This document shows, in pieces, positions 53,746-64,000 of a DNA stretch of 64,000 nt. The first letter of the stretch is position 1; every line of letters begins with the position of its first letter. Source of the stretch: Prorocentrum cordatum. Its lineage: Eukaryota > Sar > Dinophyceae > Prorocentrales > Prorocentraceae. The notes below the pieces were generated by a model. That model had not been told where the DNA came from. It did no database searches and worked only from the letters and a program-made list of their open reading frames with translations. The stretch lies in the NCBI GenBank assembly GCA_963575745.1, contig CAUYUJ010014556.1:90001-154000 (forward strand), written 5' to 3'. Position numbers and translations under genes: made by a program.

Positions 53746-54861
53746 CTTGCCCCCCTCGCTCGCCGCCGAATGCCTGCTGTCTCAGGCGAAGAGGGAGGAC
53801 GGACAATTGGGTGGATCGGGGTCGAACAGGACACCTCTTAGCAAAACAACCCGTATGTGTTGAAACGGCCTGGGGACCAAAGCCCGCAGGCGCAGGCCCG
53901 CGAGGATGGCGGCCGTGTCGCCCTCTCGAGAAATGCAGCGGATCCACTGGGGGGACTCGCTCATCGGCCTCGCAGGGTGGGGGCTCCATCGCTCCTCGAG
54001 GGGAGCAAGAGGGGGACGATAGGGGTGGGACTGGCTCAGGGGGGCAGCCACTACCTTGATATCGGCGATACGTCGCCTCTGGATCGGCGATGGGTCCTCG
54101 ATGCCAGAACCGCGCGGTCTTGGGCGGGGTGGGGCACCGGGGCCCCGAGTGGCGATGAACATTCGATGGTGGGTCGGTGCCCCAATGCCTCCTCCCATGG
54201 GCCAGTCCCGCCTCTCGCTGCCCCTGAGGAGGAGAGACCCAGACATCCGATGCCGTGATCCTTTCACAGCGTGGCCCCAGCAGAGGTCAGGACCCCTTCC
54301 TTTTCATTCTGAGCCGCTTTGTGACTGTCCTGGGGCCCAGTAAGGGTCCGCAGAAGCCGAAAGCAGCCCAAAGCCTTCATTCCTGATTTTGTCACGACAC
54401 GAGCGCGCCAAAGGAGCGAGTAGGGACCCCCCCGAGGGCCTCCGGTGAGCGGCGCGGAACTGCCGGTCCAGACGTGCGCGCCGTGCTCCGCAGACCACGG
54501 CACAGGCCTCCGCCACCCCCCCCTCTGCGCGGTCTCTGCTCTGCTCTGCGCGGTCCCTGCTCTGCGCGGTCGCGCGGCGCCGCTGCCGTCGTACCTCAAT
54601 TGGCATGGCCCTGAGATGCGGGCGCCTTATTAGCTGCCCCGGTGCGCAACATGCAACCCGCACCGTGTTGACACGGAGCTCAACACGCGTAGATTGCAAA
54701 CGTAGGCCTGACACGATACGTTCATCAAGGCGTGGGCCAACATGTGTTGAGCTAACACGCAATGTGTTCAATCCAAGCGTTTTGAGCACGGTACGTGTTG
54801 CGTTTCGATACAGGCGTCTCAAGGCAACTGAGGCAGGCCCCGCAACGTTTTTTCACGCCGG
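53746..54861. other. Mixed-composition stretch with dispersed repeat at 54290-54385
   Basis: No gene was recognised. 54290-54385 matches 29840-29945. Around 54655-54800 several 'gtgttga', 'caacacg' and 'aacacgcaatgtgtt' words form imperfect inverted repeats. 54530-54575 has a 'ctctgctctgcgcggtc' tandem repeat. Confidence 0.4.
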
Positions 54862-54960
54862 GCGCTTCCGCCCATTCTCGAGCCCCCGGGACCCTCGCGG
54901 GTCGACCCGGCTCGAGAGATGCCGCAGCAAGGTGGGGCCGAGGGCTCCGGGCTCGGGGGG
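54862..54960 (+). repeat. Dispersed repeat copy (family of 30052-30150)
   Basis: It carries 'cgcccattctcgagccc', 'gggaccctcgcgggtcgacc' and 'gagatgccgcagcaaggtg' in the same order as the copies at 30052 and 31648. It runs directly into a (GAG)n tract. Confidence 0.6.
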
Positions 54961-55094
54961 AGGAGCAGGAGGAGCAGGAGGAGGAGGAGGAGGAGGAGGA
55001 GGAGGAGGAGGAGGAGGAGCAGGAGCAGGAGGAGGAGGAGGAGGAGGAGGAGGAGGAGGAGGAGAGGACAGGAGGAGGAGGAGGAGGAGGGGGC
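54955..55094. repeat. (GAG)n/(CAG) microsatellite
   Basis: GAG triplets with occasional CAG, giving a Glu/Gln run in one frame and Leu, Ser or Pro runs in others. Confidence 0.9.
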
Positions 55095-55895
55095 ACTTGT
55101 TCGCGGGTCGCTGAGACCTCCGGGGAGGGGCGCGCGTCCTGGAGGCGTCTCGCCGTGGCCGGGCCCCGCTGCGCCCTCCTCCACGGGCCACGGGGCCGTC
55201 AAGAGACGGCTCGGGGGATGCAGAGCTGGTCCCGGGGAAGGCGCCTGGGCCGCAGGCCCACTCCCCTCGGGACACCGCAGTGCCCGTCGTGGGCGGGCAC
55301 TGCGCTTCGAGCGGCGGCCGAGGCTTGTGCTAGCGAGCAGCGCCGCGTCCCCGCGGGGGAGGGCACTCCGAGTTTCTGAATAAGCGTCGGGGGGGCGTCA
55401 CCACCGCCGACAGCCCCACATCGACCCCCGTCGCGGGCGGCCACCGCGCGCCGAAGGCGCTCCGACCCCCGTCGCGGCGCGACGACGAGGCGAGATTGAC
55501 CCCCGTCGAGGGGGTCCCCCCCCACGCTTAGTAAGAGACCCAGGGAGTAGGCAGAGCAGGGGAGGTGGGCCAGTCATTCCACCAGACGGCCGCCCAGGGA
55601 AGCAGCAAGCACGCAACTTGGGGCCTTCCTGGGCCACCCAGTCGTCGTCCTGCTCCTGCAGTGCTCGCTTCCGGGAGCGGCGCCGCGGTCGGAGGACGAC
55701 ACCTCTGCGTGCTCAAACTTCTCTGCGTGGAGGGCAGGTCAGGCGATCGCAAAAATTGGATCAAGGGGGCGTGGATTAGAGACGGGTCCCGTTTACATGG
55801 GAAATCGCGGATTTCAGCCGCCGAACGAGGCGGCACCAGCCGCGTGAAATTCATGGATCACTAATCCAAGTTTGCGCGCCCCCGAGTAGGGGGCT
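55095..55895. other. GC-rich stretch, no gene recognised
   Basis: Contains three 'gacccccgtcg(c/a)' words at about 55423, 55466 and 55498 and a Cys-poor, Arg/Gly-rich set of frames. The segment 55760-55870 has no match to rRNA or tRNA that I can recognise. Confidence 0.35.
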
Positions 55896-55899
55896 TAGC

Positions 55900-57110
55900 G
55901 GGAGGATGTGGAGGAAGCGAAGAAGGATTGGCGGAAAGTGATCGAACGGAGGGGAAGGAAGCATCATGAAGCGTGCGGGAGAGGGGATGGGAAGAGAAAA
56001 AGAGGGAGGACGGGGTAGGAGGGTTTGGGGTTGGCGGGAGGATGCGGAGGATGCGAAAGATGGAAACGCGGAGGGTGACAGAACTGAGGAGAAGGACGCA
56101 TCAGGGGGAGTGAGGGAGAGAGGATGAGAAGAGCAAAGGGGGAACAAAGTAGGAGGGTTAGGTGCTGGCGGGAGGATGTGGAAGAGGCGAAGGCGGGAAA
56201 AGCTGAGGGTGACATAACTGAGGAGGAGGTAGCAGGAGGCGTTTGGGGGTTGGCGGGATGATCTGGAGGATGCGAAGGGGGGAATGGTGGAGGGTGATGG
56301 AACCGAGGAGAAGGACGCATCAGGAGGAGTGAGGGCGAGGGCTGGGGGCTGGCGGGAGGATGTAGGGAACGGAGGAGGGTGACGGAACCGAGAAGGAGGC
56401 AGCGGGTTGAGCGAGGGAGAGGGGATGGAAAGAGACACGGAGGGAGGATGGTGTAGGAGGGTTGGGGGTTGTCGGGAGGACGTGGACGGTGCGAAGGAGG
56501 GCACGGCGGAGGGTAACATAAGCGAGGATAAGGATGCGTCAAGAGGAATAGGGAGAGGGGATGAGAAGAGACGCCGAAGGTGGATGGTGCAGGAGGGTTG
56601 GGGGTTGGCGGGAGAATGTGGAGACGAAAGAGGGACAGGCTGCAGGTGACGGAACCGAACGAAAAGGAGGCAGCAGGAGGGATGGGGGATGAGAAGAGAA
56701 ACAGAGGGTGGATGGAGTAGGAGGGTTGGGAATTGGCGGGAGGGCGTGGAAGAATCGAAAGAAGGAATGACGGAAGGTGACGGAACTGAGGAGAAGGACG
56801 AAGCAAAGGGACTCAAGACTCAGGACTCGAGTGTCCGCGAAGCAAGCCCATGCAAGGATGAGTGCCGGGGACGTGCACAACGCTGAGACGCGGTGCAGAC
56901 CAGCGAATCAGGGGAAGTGATGAGAAGGAATGAGAAGAGACGGTGAGGGATGATGGTGTCGGAGGTTCGGGGGTTGACGGGAAGATGTGGACGATGAGCC
57001 CGAGGAGAAGGACGCAGCAGGAGGCGTGAGGGAAAAGGGAGGTAGGATGAAACGAGAACATGGAGGAGGGAGGGGGGAGCATCAGGATGACGGAGAAAGA
57101 GGGGGGACAT
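55900..57110. repeat. Purine-rich minisatellite, unit about 90-136 bp
   Basis: The phrase ggttgggggttggcgggag and variants recurs at about 56026, 56156, 56245, 56341, 56459, 56595, 56725 and 56962. It is followed each time by 'gatgtggagg-tgcgaa' and 'ggtga(c/t)ggaaccgaggag' and then 'gagaggggatgagaagag'. The 321-codon minus-strand frame (Ser/Pro/Leu/His-rich) arises from the repeat and is not called a gene. Confidence 0.8.
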
Positions 57111-57639
57111 GATGCAGGAAGAGGCGGAGGAAAGAGGAGGGGAAAGGGAGGACGGAGGAGCAGATTATGGGGTAAGAGGACGGAAGAATGAATGCCTGAG
57201 CGGGGGCAAGAGGAGAGAGGAGGAGAAGCAGCCCGGAGGAGGGATATTGTGAGCTAGGATGATGATGAACAGAACAAGGGTGAAATCGTGGTCACACGTT
57301 TACTCGCAAACGGACACCCTTGCGGCAGAATGCCCTAAACAACTTTACACACTCACGCTGGGGGATCACGATGGGGGGATCGGAATAGGGATCATAAACT
57401 AAGACTAGGGATATAGCGATAGGGCTAGGGATACAAGGATAGGGCCATAGGGACATATAATAGAGATACACATACATAAGGGGTGTATGGACAACAATAA
57501 GAACGGAAATGGGAAGCCACGGGATGCCACGGCAGGTCACGGGAGGCAGCCGGAGGCAGGGAGAGGCCACGGAAGCAACGGGAAGCAGTGGGAGGCAACG
57601 TCGCCCGCCCGATGCCGGATCTGGCAGCCTTTACAGACA

Positions 57640-58480
57640 AGCTGTTTAGGAGACTTCCACGCAATGTGTGCAATTCAGCGGAAGGTCCTGGAGCAAATTC
57701 ACCATGAGGGTGACGGCATCTGCAATGATCGAACATCTGCAAAAAATCAGGAGAGGCATGCTCACGAGGAGGAATGTGCCATCCATACGGGGGGCACAAT
57801 CGCATAGTCCCCTAGCCAACCTGTCTGGATACTCGCCACTTGTGAATCGCATCCGTTGCCTGCTTGTGCTTTCCATCTCTGGAATCTCCTCATCATCCCG
57901 CATCGAGCCGCAAGGGAAGGCTAATCCTGGAATCTGAGCATTCCTGCCACCATCCTGGGATGGGGAGGCGGACGAGGCGCAACATACTCCGGGCAAAGCA
58001 GAGGTCAGAGCCCAACCCTTCAGTGGCTCCCCTCTAATCTCCTTGGTAAGCTGTGCGAGCCATATCGCGGCTGCCCTCCAAGCCAGACGGTTCACTGGCG
58101 CTCCTGGCCTGCTCTTACACTCAAAACCTGAAATTTCGATCCGCGCCTTTGGCTTCCGCTTCCACGTGCTCCGGCTCGTGCCTCCGATCGTGCTCGTGGT
58201 TCGTCCCTGCTCCGACCGAACTGCATCGCTCATCCTCCAAATGCAGTCGCTGCCCAACACGAACCTGGCCGAGCGCACCCGCTTCCCTCGACGCTCCTCC
58301 TTTCCTCATCCTCTTCTTCGCTCCTGCAGGCAGCCTCTCCGAACTCCTGCCTTGAGGCCCTGGTGACGAATGCGACATCATGGTCCCCCTTTCTAGTACC
58401 CTCATCGTCCAATCTGGCCTCGAAGCGTCTATGAAGCCCTTGAAGTGCCCGGGTCATCTCTGAACGAGGCAGGCGTCAAT
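57640..58480 (-). other. Possible degraded coding region, unidentified
   Basis: A 210-codon minus-strand frame (57646-58278) has mixed composition unlike the surrounding repeats, with RLAWRAAAIWLAQLTKEIRG and LKGWALTSALPGVCC. It ends near LLQDLPLNCTHCVEV. No family was recognised. It could be a remnant of a retroelement or host exon. The plus strand across the same segment has no better candidate. Confidence 0.3.
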
Positions 58481-58579
58481 TCGCCGGCCCAACGGGCCAG
58501 AGGCGTGCTAAGATCTCCGGTGACTGCTCAACAATATTTCTAGTTCGCGCGCGCGGGGCGGGCCCTGGGGGTCCCCGGA

Positions 58580-61080
58580 CGAACAGTACCCCGGCAAGGT
58601 CCCGGCAGACTCCCGGCACACTCCCGGCAAGGTCCCTTTTCGGAGCCCAGGAGGGCTCCAAACGGTCCAAGAGAGGCCCGAGAAGCCCTCCAGACGGTCC
58701 AAGAGAGCCGGGAAACGCCGAAATATCACTCCCAAGCGCCTGCGATGGCCTCACGACGGCCCAACAGGCCTTCAAGACGCCCCAAGAGGTCCCTAAGCGG
58801 CGCACCAAGAAGGCTCCCACAAGCAAACATCGTTTCATTCCCTGGGGAAAACGTGCATTTTTAACATATCCGCCTCTTCGTCTTTCACACCTTTCAAGGC
58901 GGTCCAAGAGGCCCCCAAGATCACCCCAAGACGGCCCGAGAGACCCTCGAGACCGCTCAAAGACGGCCCAAGAGCGCTCCAAGAAGGCCCAAGAAACCCT
59001 CAAGAACTTTTTTCTCGAAGCCCAGGAGGGCTCCAAATCGGTCCAAGAGAGGCCCGAGAAGCCCTCCAGACGGTCCAAGAGAGCCGGGCTACGCCACAAT
59101 ATCACCCCCAAGCGCCTACGATGGCCTCAAGACGGCCCGACAGGCCTTCAAGACGTCCCAGGAGGTCCGTAAGAGGTCCCTAAGCGGCGTCCCAAGAGGG
59201 CTCCCGCAAGTAAAAAATCGTTTCATTCCCTTGGGAAAGCGTGCATTTTTAACATATCCGCCTCTTCGTCTTTCACACCTTTCAAGGCGGTCCAAGAGGC
59301 CCCCAAGATCACCCCAAGACGGCCCGAGAGACCCTCTAGACCGCTCAAAGACGGCCCAAGAGCGCTCCAAGAAGGCCCAAGAAACCCTCAAGAACTTTTT
59401 TTCGGAGCCCAGGAGGGCTCCAAATCGGTCCAAGAGGGGCCCGAAAAGCCCTCCAGACGGTCCAAGAGAGCCGGGATACGCCACAATATCACCCCCAAGC
59501 GCCTACGATGGCCTCAAGACGGCCCAACAGGCCTTCAAGACGCCCCAAGAGGTCCCTAAGCGGCGCCCCGAGAGGGCTCCCACGAGCAAAAATCGTCACT
59601 TTCCCTTAGGAAGGGGTGCATTTTTAACATATCCGCCTCTTCGTCTTTCGCACCCTTCAAGGCGGTCCACGAGGCCCCCAAAATCACCCCAAGACGGCCC
59701 GAGAGACCCTCAAGACCGCTTAAAGACGGCCCAAGAGCGCTCCAAGAAGGCCCAAGAAACCCTGAAGACGGCCCAAGAGACCCCAAGGCGGCCCCATGAT
59801 TGAGGTCCACAGGGGCAACCTGAACGGAAATTTTGAGCCTCCCGCCCAAACACGCCCCTGAAAGGCCCCTGCAATCCCCCAAGTAGCCCCACGAAGCCCC
59901 CAAAAGAGCCCCAAGAGGCCCCAACTTGGCCGCAAGAAAACTCCAAAAGGCCCCCAAGAGACCCCCAGGAACCCAGGAAGCTCACAGGAGGCCCCCAAGA
60001 GGCCAGGCAGACCCCCCCAAGAGACCACCAAGAGGGCCCACCCAGAGCCATCCACGAGGCCTCCCAAAGTTCCCAAGAAGCTCCCACGAAACTTCCAAGG
60101 GCTCCCAATACCCCACGAGGCCTCCAAGAGCTCCCAAGAAGCTGCCCAGAAGCCTCCAGTGGCTCCCAAGAGGGTCACAAGTACTCCTCCTGAAAAGCTC
60201 CTTGATGCTCCCAGAAGAGACTCCCAGAAGCATCCAGGAACTCTGCGAGATGCCCCCTCCCCATATCCCAACACTCAGTTTTTTCTCGCGTCCCTCACCC
60301 TTGGATCCTTCACTGCGTTTTCCTCCAATTTCGATTGGATGAGGATGAGCTTGGGATGGTCCTGGACATGTGTGGGGGGCTCTGGAGGTCAGCGTGAATT
60401 CTGAGAGGTTGTTGGTTGCGTGTCTTCTGTGAACACAACCAACAAATATGAATAGTGGAAAAACCGCACATACATCACCGATCCCCAAACGGCCCACATG
60501 TGTATGCATTCGGCAACGTGTATGATGTGGGATGTCAAGCACGACTGGCCCCATCCTCCTCGAAATGGTCGCCCTCATCATCCTCCGCCTCCACCTCCTT
60601 CTATCCGTCCCTCCCTCCCTCATATCCCTGCCCCACCTCCCTCTCCTCCATTTTCTCCTCTTCCTCCCAAGAGGCCCCCAAGAGCGCCCCAAGACGGGCC
60701 AAGAGGCTTCCAAGAGAGCCCCAAGAGGGCCCAAGAGGGCCCCGAGACGGCTTAAGAGGCGCCCAAGACGGCCCAAGACGGCCCCAAGACGGCCCCAAGA
60801 GGGGCCCAAGAGGGGGACCACGAACCGAAAACTCGAGCCTTCCGCCTCAAGAGGACCCCAATAAGCCCCCAGAGGCCCCCAAGAGGCCCCCAAGAGGCCC
60901 CAAGATGCCGCCAAGAGGCCCCCAAAAGGCCCCCAAGAGGCCCCAGGAGGCCCCCAGGAGGCCCAAAAGAGGCCCCAGAAATTCAAAAAAGCCTCCCAGG
61001 CGGCTCCGAACGGCTTCTCAAAAGACCCCAAGAGGCCTCCCAAAGAAGCATCTTGACGACGACCCTGTTTGGCCCCAAGA
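58580..61080. repeat. CCAAGAGG-type array 5 with about 380-bp higher-order repeat
   Basis: Units of CCCAAGAGGCCC surround a core found three times, with 'cgtgcatttttaacatatcc' at 58852, 59240 and about 59616 and 'gcctcttcgtctttcacacc' just after. The reverse complement of this core aligns with the core of array 2 at 19.3-20.1 kb (shared: gtgaaag, gcg-a-atg, acgttttccc, ggaatg, acgat-tttg). From 59800 the array continues without the core, with a unique interruption at about 60260-60660. Confidence 0.8.
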
Positions 61081-61126
61081 GCAACACAAGATGCCAACGA
61101 GAGGCTTCCTCCTCCGCCCCTTCCCC

Positions 61127-61260
61127 TTCCTCCTCCTCCTCCTCCTCCTCCTCCTCCTCCTCCTCGTCCTCCTACTTATCTTCATCCTCCTCCTCTCCTT
61201 CTCATCATATCCTCCTCCTCCCCTCCCCTTCCCCATCCTCATCTTCCTCCTCCTCGGCGG
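61127..61260. repeat. (TCC)n microsatellite
   Basis: A TCC run directly after the CCAAGAGG array, as at 37142-37350. Confidence 0.9.
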
Positions 61261-61329
61261 CGCCACAATGGCCCCGGGCCCACGGCGAAGCAGTAGCGAT
61301 CATGCAACATGGGCTGGCGGAATGAGCGA

Positions 61330-61952
61330 AGCGATTGAATAACAAAGCAATCGTCGTGTGGGTTGGGGAATCGCCTTGTGGACCTCAAGGGTTTCACGGG
61401 CACCCACACGCAAACCCAACACTTCGCTTCAGGTGTGCCTCCTCGGCTACGCTGGCGTCTGGCAGTGCTAGTGCCCTTCCCTGCCTATCGGTACCCACAT
61501 CGTCAAGCCAATACCGTTCGGCGGGAACGTATGCACTAGTCCCGTGATGCACTGGAACATGTGACAGATGGCTGGGCCAGCCAAATGAGCCTCCTTCTTG
61601 CGCAGACCTTGGTTTCTGCTGCACTGCCTTCTGAGCAATCGCTTGGATTGGCATCGATCGGCCTGATATATGACACGACGTGCATGCATAGGTACACATA
61701 CTACCAAGCTGCTGCGAAGAACTGGTGACTATTTCGTGCAACATTCTATTCAACATGTGTCGCACATCCATGGGGACATGTACGTGGCATACGAAGCACG
61801 GCGGTCAGGAGGTACTGACAGGTTTCCCATATATTTTGGTGCTACTCGGGCGATACACTCCACACATCGCTGAACTGCCCACGGCCTCGGCCTCCTCGCC
61901 GCGCTGCGCTCAGTGTGTGCTCTTGCCAACGTGTCGCAACGGGAGCCTGCCA

Positions 61953-61992
<40 letters not shown>

Positions 61993-62130
61993 CGACGCCT
62001 GTGACACGCGCAAGATCTCTTGAGCTGAAGGCGGGGCCAAGCGTCAACAGTGGCCCTTCGCAGGCCCCGTCTGCTTCAGAATCGTCCCCGCAGCCCACAG
62101 CCAAGTGACAGCCAAGGACCAGCTAAATGC
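61330..62130. other. Intergenic stretch with (CAG)n at 61953-61990
   Basis: The CAG run spans about 38 bp and encodes Gln, Ser or Ala depending on frame. Minus-strand frame 61394-61771 has mixed composition (MLNRMLHEIVTSSSQQLGSM) but no recognisable family. Confidence 0.4.
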
Positions 62131-62281
62131 GCATAACCTTTCGGGCGGATTCCTCGGATCGGCGCTCTCTTGGATCGGCGCTGGACCCTCCTCCCTGGAG
62201 TGCGGAGCGGCGCCAGAAGCGCCGCCAAGGGGTTCCAAGGTCGATCCAAGCAATCCGCGCTGAGCTCCGATAGTTTATGTT
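62131..62281. mobile_element. Foldback element, family 1 copy C
   Basis: The left side carries 'ggattcctcggatcggcgct' and a second 'cttggatcggcgctgg' in tandem. The right side carries 'gtcgatccaagcaatccgcg', inverted. It is more diverged than the copy at 4729-4870. The double left arm resembles copy B. Confidence 0.6.
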
Positions 62282-62720
62282 TACACAGTTGGCCTTTCTT
62301 TAAAACAGAGATAGCGACCACTTCTTGCTCTCAGGGGCTCTTACTTGTCTTCCCAAGGAAATGGTTGGATCTGGCAAGGATCTTCCACTTGGCCGCCCGT
62401 GGCCGCCCCGTGGCCACCTCGTGCGCTGAGTGGGTCTGGCGAGGATTTTCCACGTTGCCGCCCGTTGCCGCCTCGTTGCCCCGTGCGCTGGGTGGACCTA
62501 GCGAAACCTGCTGCAGGCAGCCCCCCCCCGCAAGCAAAAACCTAGCCGCGCGGAGACCCCGCCGCCGCTCCCCCTGGGCACACGTGTCTGGCTCGGCCGC
62601 GCCTAATACACCCTCGAGCGGGGGGCCCGAGCGTTTTACTTTGTTTAGCGAGCGTGAGCGCGCAGACGCCACCACGCGCAAGGTGAAATAGAGGCCTCCC
62701 AAATGGGGTCCGAATAGAAG
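62282..62720. other. Intergenic stretch with tandem gttgccgccc words
   Basis: From 62360 to 62500 the phrases 'ggatcttccac-ttggccgcc' and 'ggattttccacgttgccgcc' form a diverged tandem repeat of about 65 bp. No gene was seen. Confidence 0.4.
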
Positions 62721-62846
62721 GGGTCGGAGGATCGCGCCGCATCGCTGGTGCATCGCCGATGCATCGGCGACGCCAGTGGAGAAAATCTGGCTCCACATCG
62801 AGCCGCATCGCCGATACGTCGGTGATGCGGCGCGATCCTCCGACCC
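62721..62846. mobile_element. Foldback element with perfect 23-bp terminal inverted repeats
   Basis: 62721-62743 (starts gggtcggaggatcgcg) is the exact reverse complement of 62824-62846 (ends cgcgatcctccgaccc). The inner region has further 'gcatcgccgat' and 'atcggcga' complementarity. Total length 126 bp and no coding capacity. No target-site duplication was evident. Confidence 0.75.
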
Positions 62847-62963
62847 TGGCTGCTCGGATCGCATCTGGGATGCCTAGATGGAAGCAGGCCGCATGGATGT
62901 CCCCTGAGAGCTCGCTGGCATGTCGTCTCCCGCCCCCCTCTCTGGCTCTCTGGGCGACCCCTA

Positions 62964-63151
62964 GTCGACTACACGCAAGAGTGACCCTGGGTAAGAGTGA
63001 CCTTTGGTGGGCGGCTTTTCGGGGGGCGCGGGGGGACCAAACAGAAACGAGCAAGACGCTATTACCGCGTCGCGTTCGGCGATCGGGAGACCCCATTGGG
63101 TCCGCACCAAAAGGTCACTCCGGAGAAACGTCACTCTTACGTGTAGTCGAC
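62964..63151. mobile_element. MITE-like element, family 2 copy B
   Basis: Ends GTCGACTACACG and CGTGTAGTCGAC are perfectly complementary over 12 bp. With one mismatch the match extends to 22 bp, and with gaps to about 45 bp (shared 'gagtgacc', 'aaaggtcactc'). It is colinear with 30213-30402. Length 188 bp and no ORF of its own. It probably moves by a transposase supplied elsewhere. Confidence 0.8.
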
Positions 63152-64000
63152 CTGGGCCATGCCGAGCCCGTGCCTTCGGGCCCCCCGCCCCTGGCTCGTC
63201 GCGGGATCGATCTGTGGCGGAGCTGCCTCCCTGCGGGCGGACGGGGCGTGTCTTGCCCTCGACCTGTCCATCACTGTTCCGAGGTCGACATTCTGATGCA
63301 GATGATCATCCAGCACGGGGCGGTGCCTCAAAGTGCTACACCACGCGGCCACGGTGCGGGGACGCCATGAGGACTGTCCACCAGACGGCCAGCACAACGA
63401 CAATATGGTAGGCCTGAGCACCTCAGAAACAGCCAGACACCAATACCCAATATGGCCTGTTCCTGTCGTTTCGACGGGTGCGTTGGTTTCTGACACCGTG
63501 TGCCGTTCAACCTTGAGCGATCGCTGCTTTATGATCGTCGAGATCGCTCGATACTGGCGGAGCTCAGGCCACCAACGGCACTCAATCCTGAATGGCTGCG
63601 TTGGCGCCACCGCCGCGTAGACACGACGCTGCTTCGACGGACATTCTGCGGGCGCCGCCCCAGCGCTCTGTTCTGCGTGGCGTGGGGTAGTCATCGTGTT
63701 ATCAGAAGGAGCGCTGCCTAAGGAACGGGCGGGCTTTTCTGGCCATGGCGACCCTCTGCCACAAATGCTCTGGATGGGTCAATCATCGCCCCCTTCTTGG
63801 ATCCGCTGGGGGGGTTGGGCACGTGCTGTCGGAGCGGGTGGAAAAGGGGGGTTGGAGGAGCTTCGAAGGAACTTTGGCGACGGCGATGTCGAGTAACGCC
63901 TCTTGGCTGCGCCAGCTCGGGACTCGGGAACGAGGCGGCCCCTAATGCGGCACTGGCTTGCCTTTGGACAAACACTTGATTCCATACACCGCGTTCTTGG
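63152..64000. other. Right end of window, no gene recognised
   Basis: Frames up to 185 codons exist (minus strand 63137-63694) but contain no recognisable domain, and codon-level cues are weak. No repeat family member was identified here. Confidence 0.35.

Noticed and set aside
55740-55870. Segment suspected to be an rRNA fragment
   Set aside because: No run of recognisable small- or large-subunit rRNA core sequence was found on either strand.
55851-56816. 321-codon Ser/Pro/His-rich minus-strand frame
   Set aside because: It follows the purine-rich minisatellite; peptide repeats mirror the DNA repeat and no signal of coding constraint is visible.

Overview
The window is nuclear DNA of a photosynthetic dinoflagellate. 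Four observations point that way. (1) Just upstream of an ATG at 50880 (minus strand) lies a tandem pair of sequences matching the dinoflagellate spliced leader, one near full length and one truncated exactly as re-spliced retrogenes are. (2) A decayed light-harvesting polyprotein has repeated FWDPAGF-type units typical of chlorophyll a-c binding proteins of peridinin algae. (3) A decayed pentatricopeptide-repeat (PPR) array is present. (4) Copia and LINE elements lie in a GC-rich background saturated with micro- and minisatellites. The species cannot be fixed from the sequence.

Layout. 1-10.3 kb: two decayed LINEs on the minus strand (1475-2961 and about 6990-9880), an unidentified frameshifted ORF (6127-6990) and small foldback repeats. 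10.4-22 kb: no genes; microsatellites, a 1.6-kb imperfect palindrome of minisatellites, a GCAATGCAA array and long arrays built on CCAAGAGG, one with a 343-bp higher-order period and CTAG-ended hairpins at unit borders. 22.8-29.3 kb: one degenerate Ty1/copia element with both LTRs, a primer binding site, gag, protease, integrase, part of RT, RNase H and a polypurine tract. 30-37 kb: MITE-like repeats, a 152-bp satellite, 1 kb of GA repeat, an 0.8-kb tandem duplication and another CCAAGAGG array.

37.7-50.9 kb is the richest part. All recognisable coding remnants are on the minus strand: a Pro/Thr-rich protein with a Cys-rich domain, the PPR array, an unknown frameshifted gene, the light-harvesting polyprotein remnant and, farthest upstream, an Ala-rich ORF with the relict spliced leaders. 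They are embedded in a family of repeats carrying GGCCTAACGGGCC. 51.3-64 kb returns to minisatellites (33-bp and about 130-bp units), a third large CCAAGAGG array whose conserved core is shared in opposite orientation with the array 40 kb away, and several foldback elements.

No clearly intact, full-length gene was found. The best reading is a gene-poor, repeat-expanded region where one or more spliced-leader retrogenes and mobile elements have decayed. Identifications rest on motif recognition by eye; no database search was run.
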